Source: Riemerella anatipestifer
GTDB lineage: Bacteria > Bacteroidota > Bacteroidia > Flavobacteriales > Weeksellaceae
Assembly: GCF_009663465.1 (NCBI RefSeq)
Contig: NZ_QXHU01000005.1
Coordinates: forward strand, 91,254-145,532
Direction of reading: 5' to 3'
DNA: 54,279 nucleotides
The notes beneath the pieces were generated by a model that did no database searches, was not told where the DNA came from, and saw only the letters and a program-made list of their open reading frames with translations. Shown here piece by piece: positions 48,001-54,279 of this stretch (position 1 is its first letter; every line of letters begins with the position of its first letter). A program made the translations under genes and the position numbers.

Positions 48001-49353
48001 GAACGCCTGAATACCTAAACGGTGAAGCGTAGGGGCACGGTTAAGAAGTACTGGGTGACCTTTCATTACATTTTCTAGAATATCATACACCACAGGTTCT
48101 TTTCTATCTATAATTCTCTTCGCAGATTTTACCGTTTTTACGATACCTCTTTCAATTAGTTTTCTAATAATGAATGGCTTATAAAGCTCTGCCGCCATAT
48201 CTTTAGGGATACCACACTCGTGTAGTTGTAAAGTAGGACCTACCACAATTACCGAACGAGCAGAGTAGTCTACCCTTTTACCAAGTAGGTTCTGACGGAA
48301 ACGCCCTTGCTTACCTTTTAATGAATCAGAAAGAGATTTCAATGGTCTGTTAGACTCAGATTTAACCGCAGAAGATTTTCTTGTATTATCAAATAAAGAA
48401 TCTACCGCTTCTTGAAGCATACGCTTCTCATTTCTTAAGATAACTTCAGGAGCTTTAATTTCTAGAAGTCTCTTAAGACGGTTGTTTCTGATAATTACTC
48501 TTCTGTAAAGGTCGTTAAGGTCTGATGTCGCAAAACGTCCACCATCTAGTGGTACTAATGGTCTTAACTCTGGTGGTATTACAGGAAGCACACGCATTAC
48601 CATCCACTCTGGGCGGTTAATCATTCTCGTATTAGCATCTCTAAGAGCTTCTACTACTGATAATCTTTTAAGTGCTTCTGTTCTTCTTTGCTTAGATGTT
48701 TCGTTGTGAGCTTTGTGTCTTAAATCATAAGAAAGAGCATCTAAATCTATTCTCTTTAATAATTCTTCCACAGCCTCTGCTCCCATTTTAGCGATAAACT
48801 TATTAGGGTCAGAGTCATCTAAGTATTGATTTTCCGCAGGAAGTGTATCTAAAATATCTAGATATTCTTCCTCGGTTAAGAATTCCATTTCCTCGAAATC
48901 AGAACCGTCTAATTTTTTAGCGATACCTTGCTGAATTACCACATATCTTTCGTAGTAGATAATCATATCTAACTTCTTAGATGGTAATCCTAAAAGATAA
49001 CCTATCTTGTTTGGTAACGAACGGAAGTACCAAATATGAGCCACAGGAACTACCAAGTTGATGTGCCCTATACGCTCTCTACGCACTTTTTTCTCCGTTA
49101 CTTCTACACCGCATCGGTCGCAGACAATCCCTTTATAACGGATACGCTTATATTTTCCACAAGCACACTCGTAATCCTTTACAGGACCGAATATTTTCTC
49201 ACAGAAAAGCCCGTCTCTTTCAGGTTTGTGCGTTCTATAGTTAATGGTTTCTGGTTTTAATACTTCCCCTCTTGAATCTTGTAAAATAGACTCTGGTGAA
49301 GCTAAACCTATCGAGATTTTATTAAATCTACTTGTTTTATTTTTATTTGACAT
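45085..49353 (-). CDS. rpoC: RNA polymerase beta-prime subunit
   Basis: Catalytic subunit of RNA polymerase, 1422 aa, usual for Bacteroidota. The zinc-binding [20 protein letters not shown] is near the N-terminus. The catalytic Mg loop is [12 protein letters not shown], the bridge and trigger helices are in the [19 protein letters not shown] region, and a second zinc site is [16 protein letters not shown]. It lies 82 nt downstream of rpoB. Confidence 0.98.
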   Translation of the reverse strand: MSNKNKTSRFNKISIGLASPESILQDSRGEVLKPETINYRTHKPERDGLFCEKIFGPVKDYECACGKYKRIRYKGIVCDRCGVEVTEKKVRRERIGHINLVVPVAHIWYFRSLPNKIGYLLGLPSKKLDMIIYYERYVVIQQGIAKKLDGSDFEEMEFLTEEEYLDILDTLPAENQYLDDSDPNKFIAKMGAEAVEELLKRIDLDALSYDLRHKAHNETSKQRRTEALKRLSVVEALRDANTRMINRPEWMVMRVLPVIPPELRPLVPLDGGRFATSDLNDLYRRVIIRNNRLKRLLEIKAPEVILRNEKRMLQEAVDSLFDNTRKSSAVKSESNRPLKSLSDSLKGKQGRFRQNLLGKRVDYSARSVIVVGPTLQLHECGIPKDMAAELYKPFIIRKLIERGIVKTVKSAKRIIDRKEPVVYDILENVMKGHPVLLNRAPTLHRLGIQAFQPKMIEGKAIQLHPLVTTAFNADFDGDQMAVHLPLGPEAILEAQLLMLGSQNILNPANGSPITVPSQDMVLGLYFMTKEAHSTEDYKVKGEGLTFYSPEEAEIAYNEGQVTLNAKVKCKLPVKNENGELVTKLIETTVGRILFNQIVPEQIGFINELLTKKSLRNVIGRILAETDFPTTVQFLDRMKDLGYSNAFKGGLSFSLADIVVPEEKKQMIASAVESVDDIKANYNMGLITDTERYNQVIDVWTNTNANLTEMIMQRMKTDQGGFNSVYMMLDSGARGSKEQIRQLSGMRGLMAKPQKAGSVGAEIIENPIVANFKEGLSILEYFISTHGARKGLADTALKTADAGYLTRRLVDVAQDVIITEDDCGTLRGVEVTPLKKNDEIVERLSERILGRISLHDIYDPETDELIVEADVLIDEELAKKIEEAGIESVEVRSPLTCESKRGICAKCYGRNLATGKMIHMGEAVGVIAAQSIGEPGTQLTLRTFHQGGTAGNVSENPSIVAKRDGIVEMDEIRTVTSEDEEGNQAEIVVSRSTEFRLVADNASRTPIMVANLPYGSILSVKPGDKVKKGDLIARWDPYNAVIIAETSGKVEYEDIIKGVSFQLEIDEQTGFEEKVISESRNKKAVPTLRVVDSKGVEQKSYNLPVGAHLMVNDGEKIKAGKILIKIPRKSAKAGDITGGLPRVTELFEARNPSNPAVVTEIDGVVSYGKIKRGNRELIVESKSGEIKKYLVKLSNQILVQENDFVRAGSPLSDGSVTPNDILAIKGPTAVQEYLVNEIQEVYRLQGVKIDDKHFEIIVRQMMTKVEIVDGGDTQFLEGSLEHKQDFIEENERVFGMKVVTDPGDSQVLKAGQMITARELRDENSKLKREDLKLVEVREALTATAHPVLQGITRAALQTKSFMSAASFQETTKVLNEAAVSGKVDELNGLKENVIVGHRIPAGTGLKDYQNFIVGSNKEFEDLN

Positions 49354-49435
49354 TTTGTTTCTTTTAAAGATTAAGAGAACCGAGAACCAAGAGAAGATGG
49401 TATTCTTTTATCTTGTATCTCATATCTCGTGTCTA
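49354..49435 (-). repeat. Low-complexity spacer between rpoB and rpoC
   Basis: On the minus strand it reads as loosely repeated short words (GACACGAGATATGAGATACAA, and TTGGTTCTCGGTTCTC). It resembles the word-like repeats before the HU start at 54166-54220. No gene or clear hairpin is seen. Confidence 0.4.
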
Positions 49436-52400
49436 TTATTCCTCTAACCTTACATCTAATCCTAAACCTTGTAACTCGTGAAGCAATACATTGAAGGATT
49501 CTGGAATACCAGGCTCTGGCATTGCCTCTCCTTTCGCAATAGCTTCGTAAGTTTTAGCTCTACCAATCACATCATCTGACTTCACTGTTAGGATTTCTCT
49601 CAAGATGTTAGACGCACCGAATGCTTCTAGTGCCCAAACCTCCATCTCTCCGAAACGCTGACCACCAAACTGAGCTTTACCTCCTAATGGCTGCTGCGTG
49701 ATGAGAGAGTAAGGACCAATAGAACGAGCATGCATCTTATCATCTACCATGTGACCAAGTTTCAACATATAAATCACACCCACAGTTGCTGGTTGAGTAA
49801 ATCTCTCCCCTGTACCACCATCATACAGATAAGTGTTTCCGTAGATAGGTAGCCCTGCTTTTTCGGTGTACTCTGTAATTTGGTCTAGTTTAGCACCATC
49901 AAAGATAGGCGTTGCGAACTTCAAGCCTAATTGCTTACCTGCCCAACCAAGTACCGTTTCGTAAATCTGACCAATGTTCATACGAGAAGGTACCCCTAGT
50001 GGGTTAAGAACGATGTCAACCGGCGTACCGTCTTCTAAGAAAGGCATATCTTCCTCACGAACGATTCTAGATACGATACCTTTGTTACCGTGACGCCCTG
50101 CCATCTTATCTCCTACATTTAGCTTTCTCTTCTTAGCGATGTAAACTTTAGCCAACTTAATGATTCCTGAAGGAAGCTCGTCTCCGATTGAAATAGCGTA
50201 CTTCTCACGGTTTTTAACTCCTTGTAAATCGTTGTACTTAATCTTATAGTTGTGAATTAATTGCTTAATTAACTCGTTTTTATCTGCATCTACTGTCCAG
50301 TCAGAACCGCTTACATTTACATAATCTTCTACTGACTGAAGTAGTTTCATAGAGAACTTAGCACCTTTACCAATGATTTCTTCTCCTAAGTCGTTTTTAA
50401 CTCCTTGAGATGTTTTACCATTAACAATAGTGTTTAATTTATCTAAAAGAACCGCTCTAAGCTCGTTGAACTTAGTCTTATATTGGTTTTCTATTTCTTC
50501 TAGCTTGATTTTCTCTTCTGTTCTCTTCTTCTTATCCTTGATGTTTCTAGAGAATAGCTTTTTGTCTATCACTACCCCTCTTAATGAAGAATCTGCCTTT
50601 AAAGAAGCATCTTTTACATCTCCTGCTTTATCACCGAAGATAGCTCTTAATAACTTCTCTTCTGGAGTAGGATCAGACTCTCCTTTAGGCGTGATTTTAC
50701 CGATAAGAATATCACCAGGTTTTACCTCTGCTCCGATTCTTATCATACCGTTTTCATCTAGGTCTTTTGTAGCATCTTCAGAGATATTCGGAATATCTGA
50801 TGTAAGCTCCTCCATACCTAGTTTGGTATCTCTTACCTCTAATGAATACTCATCTACGTGGATAGAAGTAAACCAGTCCTCACGAACTACTTTTTCGTTG
50901 ATTACAATCGCATCCTCAAAGTTATACCCTTTCCAAGGCATAAACGCCACCACTAAGTTTCTACCTAATGCTAACTCTCCGTTTTCTGTTGCGTAACCAT
51001 CACAAAGTACTTGTCCTTTTTCTACTGTATCTCCTACTCTTACAATAGGTTTAAGAGTAATAGTAGTAGATTGGTTAGTTTTTCTGAACTTAGTTAAATG
51101 ATAAGTTTTAGTAGCTGATTCGAAGCTTACAATATCTTCATCTTCAGTTCTATCGTATTTTATAACAATTCTCTCCGCATCTACATATTCTACAACACCT
51201 GTTCCTTCAGCATTGATTAAAATTCTAGAGTCTCTAGCCACTTGCTTCTCTAGACCTGTACCTACGATAGGTGCTTGAGGTTTTAATAATGGTACTGCCT
51301 GACGCATCATGTTAGATCCCATCAAGGCACGGTTAGCATCATCGTGCTCTAGGAAAGGAATAAGCGATGCCGAAATACCAGAAATCTGGTTAGGAGCTAC
51401 ATCTATTAAATCTACTTGCTCTGGTTCTACCACTGGGTAATCTCCATCTAAACGAGCAATAATTCTCTCTGTTTCAAACTTACCATCATCAGCAAGCTCC
51501 ACATTCGCTTGAGCAATAATTTTAGCCTCCTCATCTTCTGCATTAAGATAAATAGGTGCCGCATCTAAATCTACTTTACCATTTTCTACCTTACGATAAG
51601 GCGTTTCTATGAAACCTAAATTATTGATTTTAGCATAAATACCTAACGAAGAAATCAAACCAATGTTCGGTCCTTCTGGCGTCTCGATTGGACAAATTCT
51701 TCCGTAGTGTGTATGGTGAACATCTCGAACCTCAAAACCTGCTCTTTCTCTAGAAAGACCACCAGGTCCTAAAGCTGATAATCTTCTCTTATGTGTAATC
51801 TCAGAAAGTGGATTAGTTTGATCCATAAACTGAGAAAGCTGGTTAGTTCCAAAGAACGAGTTGATTACCGATGTTAATGTTTTAGCGTTAACTAAATCTG
51901 TTGGGCTAAACAATTCGTTATCACGAACATTCATTCTCTCACGAATTGTTCTTGCAATTCTAGAAAGACCTACTCCAAACTGACCTGCCAACTGCTCCCC
52001 TACGGTTCTAATTCTTCTGTTAGAAAGGTGGTCTATATCATCTACCTCTGCTTTAGAGTTAGCCAACTCTATTAAGTGTTTTACAATACTAATGATGTCC
52101 TCTTTAGTAAGTACTTCTACACTTTCGTCTACGCTAAGACCTAGTTTTTTGTTCAATCTATAACGACCTACCTCTCCTAAAGAATATCTCTGCTCCGAGA
52201 AGAATAGCTTTTCTATAATTCCTCTTGCAGTTTCTTCATCAGGTGGATCTGCATTTCTCAACTGACGATAGATGTACTCTACCGCTTCTTTTTCTGAGTT
52301 GGTAGGGTCTTTTTGTAATGTATTTTGAATGATAGAGAACTCCTTAGTGTTTTCATTATGGATTAGAATGGTTTTAACACCAGCCTCCAAAATCAAATCT

Positions 52401-53263
52401 AAATGTTCTTTTTCAAGAACAGTTTCTCTATCTAGGATAATCTCGTTTCTTTCTACAGAAACTACCTCACCTGTATCTTCATCTACGAAATCTTCAAACC
52501 AAGTATTAAGAACTCTAGCAGCTAAAGTTCTACCTTCTACTTTTTTAAGAGCCGCTTTAGACACTTTAACCTCTTCCGCCAAGTCAAATATCTGAAGAAT
52601 TTCTTTATCAGATTCGTAACCGATAGCTCTAAGTAAAGTGGTTAATGGTAATTTTTTCTTACGGTCTATATAAGCGTACATTACGCTGTTGATATCCGTA
52701 GTAAATTCCATCCAAGACCCTTTAAATGGGATAATTCTAGAATAGTATAATTTAGTACCATTAGCGTGGTAAGTCTGCCCGAAGAATACCCCTGGAGATC
52801 TATGTAACTGTGTTACTACCACACGCTCTGCACCATTGATGATAAATGAACCACTAGGCGTCATATAAGGTACTGTACCTAGATATACATCTTGGATTAC
52901 CGTTTGGAAATCATCGTACTCTGGGTCTGTACAGTATAATTTTAGTCTTGCCTTTAATGGCACAGAATAAGTAAGCCCTCTCTCTACACACTCATCTATA
53001 GAATAGCGAGGAGAATCTACTAAGTAATCTAAAAACTCTAGTACAAACTGGTTTCTAGAATCTGTAATTGGGAAATTTTCTTGGAAGGTTTTGTAAAGTC
53101 CTTCGTTCACTCTCTGCTCCGGAAGTGTGTCTAGCTGAAAGAACTCCTTAAAGGATTGAATTTGGATATCCAAAAAGTCTGGCGTCTCCACTCTTCCTTT
53201 AGCCGACGAGAAATTAATTCTTTGATTTCCCTGAGCTTTTTGTGTCGTCTTTGATTTACTCAT
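49436..53263 (-). CDS. rpoB: RNA polymerase beta subunit
   Basis: Second-largest RNA polymerase subunit, 1275 aa, normal for the phylum. The rifampicin-binding region is recognisable ([39 protein letters not shown]), as are [17 protein letters not shown] and the C-terminal [21 protein letters not shown]. Wild-type-looking residues (Q, D and H in QFMDQTN and [10 protein letters not shown]) give no sign of rifampicin resistance. Its usual upstream partner rplL is absent; instead there is a long leader with its own promoter. Confidence 0.98.
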   Translation of the reverse strand: MSKSKTTQKAQGNQRINFSSAKGRVETPDFLDIQIQSFKEFFQLDTLPEQRVNEGLYKTFQENFPITDSRNQFVLEFLDYLVDSPRYSIDECVERGLTYSVPLKARLKLYCTDPEYDDFQTVIQDVYLGTVPYMTPSGSFIINGAERVVVTQLHRSPGVFFGQTYHANGTKLYYSRIIPFKGSWMEFTTDINSVMYAYIDRKKKLPLTTLLRAIGYESDKEILQIFDLAEEVKVSKAALKKVEGRTLAARVLNTWFEDFVDEDTGEVVSVERNEIILDRETVLEKEHLDLILEAGVKTILIHNENTKEFSIIQNTLQKDPTNSEKEAVEYIYRQLRNADPPDEETARGIIEKLFFSEQRYSLGEVGRYRLNKKLGLSVDESVEVLTKEDIISIVKHLIELANSKAEVDDIDHLSNRRIRTVGEQLAGQFGVGLSRIARTIRERMNVRDNELFSPTDLVNAKTLTSVINSFFGTNQLSQFMDQTNPLSEITHKRRLSALGPGGLSRERAGFEVRDVHHTHYGRICPIETPEGPNIGLISSLGIYAKINNLGFIETPYRKVENGKVDLDAAPIYLNAEDEEAKIIAQANVELADDGKFETERIIARLDGDYPVVEPEQVDLIDVAPNQISGISASLIPFLEHDDANRALMGSNMMRQAVPLLKPQAPIVGTGLEKQVARDSRILINAEGTGVVEYVDAERIVIKYDRTEDEDIVSFESATKTYHLTKFRKTNQSTTITLKPIVRVGDTVEKGQVLCDGYATENGELALGRNLVVAFMPWKGYNFEDAIVINEKVVREDWFTSIHVDEYSLEVRDTKLGMEELTSDIPNISEDATKDLDENGMIRIGAEVKPGDILIGKITPKGESDPTPEEKLLRAIFGDKAGDVKDASLKADSSLRGVVIDKKLFSRNIKDKKKRTEEKIKLEEIENQYKTKFNELRAVLLDKLNTIVNGKTSQGVKNDLGEEIIGKGAKFSMKLLQSVEDYVNVSGSDWTVDADKNELIKQLIHNYKIKYNDLQGVKNREKYAISIGDELPSGIIKLAKVYIAKKRKLNVGDKMAGRHGNKGIVSRIVREEDMPFLEDGTPVDIVLNPLGVPSRMNIGQIYETVLGWAGKQLGLKFATPIFDGAKLDQITEYTEKAGLPIYGNTYLYDGGTGERFTQPATVGVIYMLKLGHMVDDKMHARSIGPYSLITQQPLGGKAQFGGQRFGEMEVWALEAFGASNILREILTVKSDDVIGRAKTYEAIAKGEAMPEPGIPESFNVLLHELQGLGLDVRLEE

Positions 53264-53320
53264 AAAACTTTTAGAAGATTGTTGGTTTAAAAATATTTTG
53301 TTACTCTTTTTAAAAATATC

Positions 53321-53358
53321 AGAAAGCTATTTAGGCATTATTTCCTAAAAAACTTTCT
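53321..53358 (-). other. Hairpin in the rpoB leader
   Basis: Stem AGAAAG/CTTTCT continues after a small internal loop with TTTAGG/CCTAAA. It lies 58 nt before the rpoB start. A T-rich stretch follows on the minus strand but not directly, so it could be an attenuator or a stability element. Confidence 0.45.
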
Positions 53359-53528
53359 AACTGCAACTCCGGTATATCTTTTCACGGCGTAGTGCAAAAT
53401 ATTTTCAATTTTCTCATTAGATAGATAACCCTTTGAAACACAACAGAACAAAACCCTAAATCCCTAAGGATAAGAGTTTTGTATTCTTATTTTATATTTC
53501 AGAAGTGTATATCACTCAAAATGAACTG

Positions 53529-53560
53529 CAAAGATATATTTTTTTATTAAACCTCACAAA
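53529..53560 (-). promoter_or_regulatory. Promoter of rpoBC
   Basis: On the minus strand: TTTG (53560-53557), 20 nt spacer, TATCTTTG (53536-53529). It is a consensus flavobacterial promoter, giving a leader of about 260 nt before rpoB. The rest of 53264-53632 shows no convincing gene. Confidence 0.7.
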
Positions 53561-53679
53561 CCTTCTACCCACTAAATTATCACCTTATAAAATTTGCATA
53601 TCTAAAAAATAGCTTATACATTTGTCCCATCTTTATGCAATACACTATCAACCACATACAAAAAAATGTAAAAAAGTTG

Positions 53680-53710
53680 CAAAATTATTTGGCTGTTCCA
53701 AATAATTTTG
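53680..53710 (+). promoter_or_regulatory. Palindrome carrying a promoter box, right arm
   Basis: 13 bp perfect arms (CAAAATTATTTGG and complement) flank CTGTT. The right half gives TAATTTTG (53703-53710) on the plus strand, with a possible -33 TTG at 53677-53679 (23 nt). By symmetry the left half gives the same box on the minus strand. The matching palindrome in the left arm is at 437-467 with paired changes. Confidence 0.55.
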
Positions 53711-53794
53711 TAAACACACAGAAGAATAGTTGCGTGCGTACGCGTATTATACTACTTTTTATCTAGATTTTTATCGTTAATTATAAATAATGTT

Positions 53795-53821
53795 CCTCCA
53801 ATTTCTGTTGGGGGCTTTTTT
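53795..53821 (+). terminator. Terminator or attenuator early in the HU leader
   Basis: CCTCCAA pairs with TTGGGGG (one T-G pair) around TTTCTG, and is followed by C and six T. A transcript from the palindrome promoter would be about 105 nt if stopped here, either as a small RNA or by attenuation of the HU gene. Confidence 0.6.
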
Positions 53822-54224
53822 CGTTTATATCATTTTAAATTTAGTTTTCATCAATATTTGCTAAAAGCACCATTGTTTTGTCTTACAACTTGGTTGTTCT
53901 TGTTGGGTGCTTTTAGCGTTCAGAAAGAGAGTTTTCACTTTCTTTCTGCCTTAGCCTTTCCTCTCGTTTTGTGTGTGTTTAGAGGGGAAAGGCGTTTTCT
54001 TATGAGTTCAAAGAGCTTTAGTTTAAGGTTTAAAGTTCAAATATTCAAGGAATCATCGGAGCTATTGAACTACGCTCCCAGAACTTTAAACTTTGAATCC
54101 TTGAACTTTGAACCGCTGAACCTCCAACCTCTAATAGCCACCAACCATTTAACAATTAACAATCTAACGACTGAACAATTTAACAACTAACATCTAATAT
54201 CTAACATCTAAAAACTAAATCTTT

Positions 54225-54279
54225 ATGCCAATCAAGTACAAAGTGATTCAGAAAGGGCAACCAGGAGTTGCCGGTGGAG
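54225..54279 (+). CDS. HU-family DNA-binding protein, N-terminus only
   Basis: The window ends after 18 codons: MPIKYKVIQKGQPGVAGG. This start is typical of the Bacteroidota HU-like DNA-binding proteins with an IHF/HU fold. The ATG follows AT-rich word-like repeats (CTAACATCT units). Because the rest is outside the window, the call rests on the N-terminal residues only. The mirror arm at 1-515 suggests that a paralogue lies beyond the left edge. Confidence 0.6.
   Translation, partial: MPIKYKVIQKGQPGVAGG

Larger units (their letters stand above)
53633..54163. repeat. Right arm of ~520 bp imperfect inverted repeat; HU leader
   Basis: Reverse-complement counterpart of 1-515. Besides the elements listed separately it contains two long hairpins: GCTAAAAGCACC at 53860-53871 with 53906-53917, and GCCTTTCCTCTC at 53952-53963 with 53980-53991 (one T-G pair). 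It also has the palindrome GCGTACGC at 53736-53743. The last ~150 bp are word-like repeats (TTTGAACC, TTTAAACTTTGAA). It leads into the HU gene at 54225 and probably forms its roughly 500 nt 5' UTR. Confidence 0.85.

Noticed and set aside
50430-50996. 188-codon frame antisense to rpoB
   Set aside because: It mirrors rpoB codon structure and has no promoter or family resemblance. Other long antisense frames in rpoB, rpoC, accB-like, argS and sdhA were rejected for the same reason.
53858-54190. Open frame of about 110 codons inside the right repeat arm
   Set aside because: It has a TTG start and overlaps the hairpins. The frame is also open in the left arm, but most differences between the copies change amino acids, and the C-terminal part is word-like repeat sequence. 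Not coding.

Overview
The window is AT-rich DNA from a Bacteroidota genome, most likely a Weeksellaceae flavobacterium and probably Riemerella anatipestifer. Support comes from SusC/SusD and TonB-dependent receptors, a type IX secretion sorting tail, a three-gene B-type succinate dehydrogenase, a DUF3467 gene after rpoC, a large Bacteroidota-type II-C Cas9, and recurrent TAnnTTTG promoter boxes in place of the classic -10. The species name is recall and was not checked.

Layout. Positions 1-515 are the left arm of a ~520 bp inverted repeat; the right arm is at 53633-54163. From 0.7 to 29.7 kb the DNA is mostly core genome: mtaB, argS, a SusD/SusC pair, rnhB, yidC, pyrG, recA, dinB, sdhCAB, a ComEC-like gene, a carboxyltransferase with an overlapping small gene, a secreted EEP-fold nuclease/phosphatase divergent from a TonB receptor plus DUF5689 lipoprotein, and a nitronate monooxygenase-like gene. 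Most convergent or adjacent units are separated by clear hairpin terminators.

29.7-37.2 kb is a complete type II-C CRISPR-Cas locus: a tracrRNA on the minus strand, then cas9-cas1-cas2 on the plus strand, a terminator, and 23 repeats with 22 spacers of exactly 30 nt. Each repeat, read on the minus strand, contains a flavobacterial promoter (TTG-N20-TATCTTTG). The tracrRNA has its own promoter (TTG-N19-TAAATTTG), placed so that transcription would start at the first base of the anti-repeat. I infer that crRNAs are made from repeat-internal promoters on the strand opposite to cas9-cas1-cas2.

37.2-41.8 kb is an accessory, decaying region. It holds two IS982-like transposase remnants, a GH25 lysozyme, small lipoprotein and hypothetical genes, at least three truncated gene fragments, an 83 bp direct repeat left by a partly deleted duplicate, and a GC-rich palindromic element. 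It is followed by a T9SS-exported beta-propeller protein with a small partner gene.

44.7-53.3 kb holds rpoB, rpoC and DUF3467 on the minus strand. Upstream of rpoB there is no rplL but a dedicated promoter and then the right inverted-repeat arm, which forms the long, hairpin-rich leader of an HU-family gene whose first codons end the window. The two arms face each other across 53 kb, so recombination between them could invert the whole segment.
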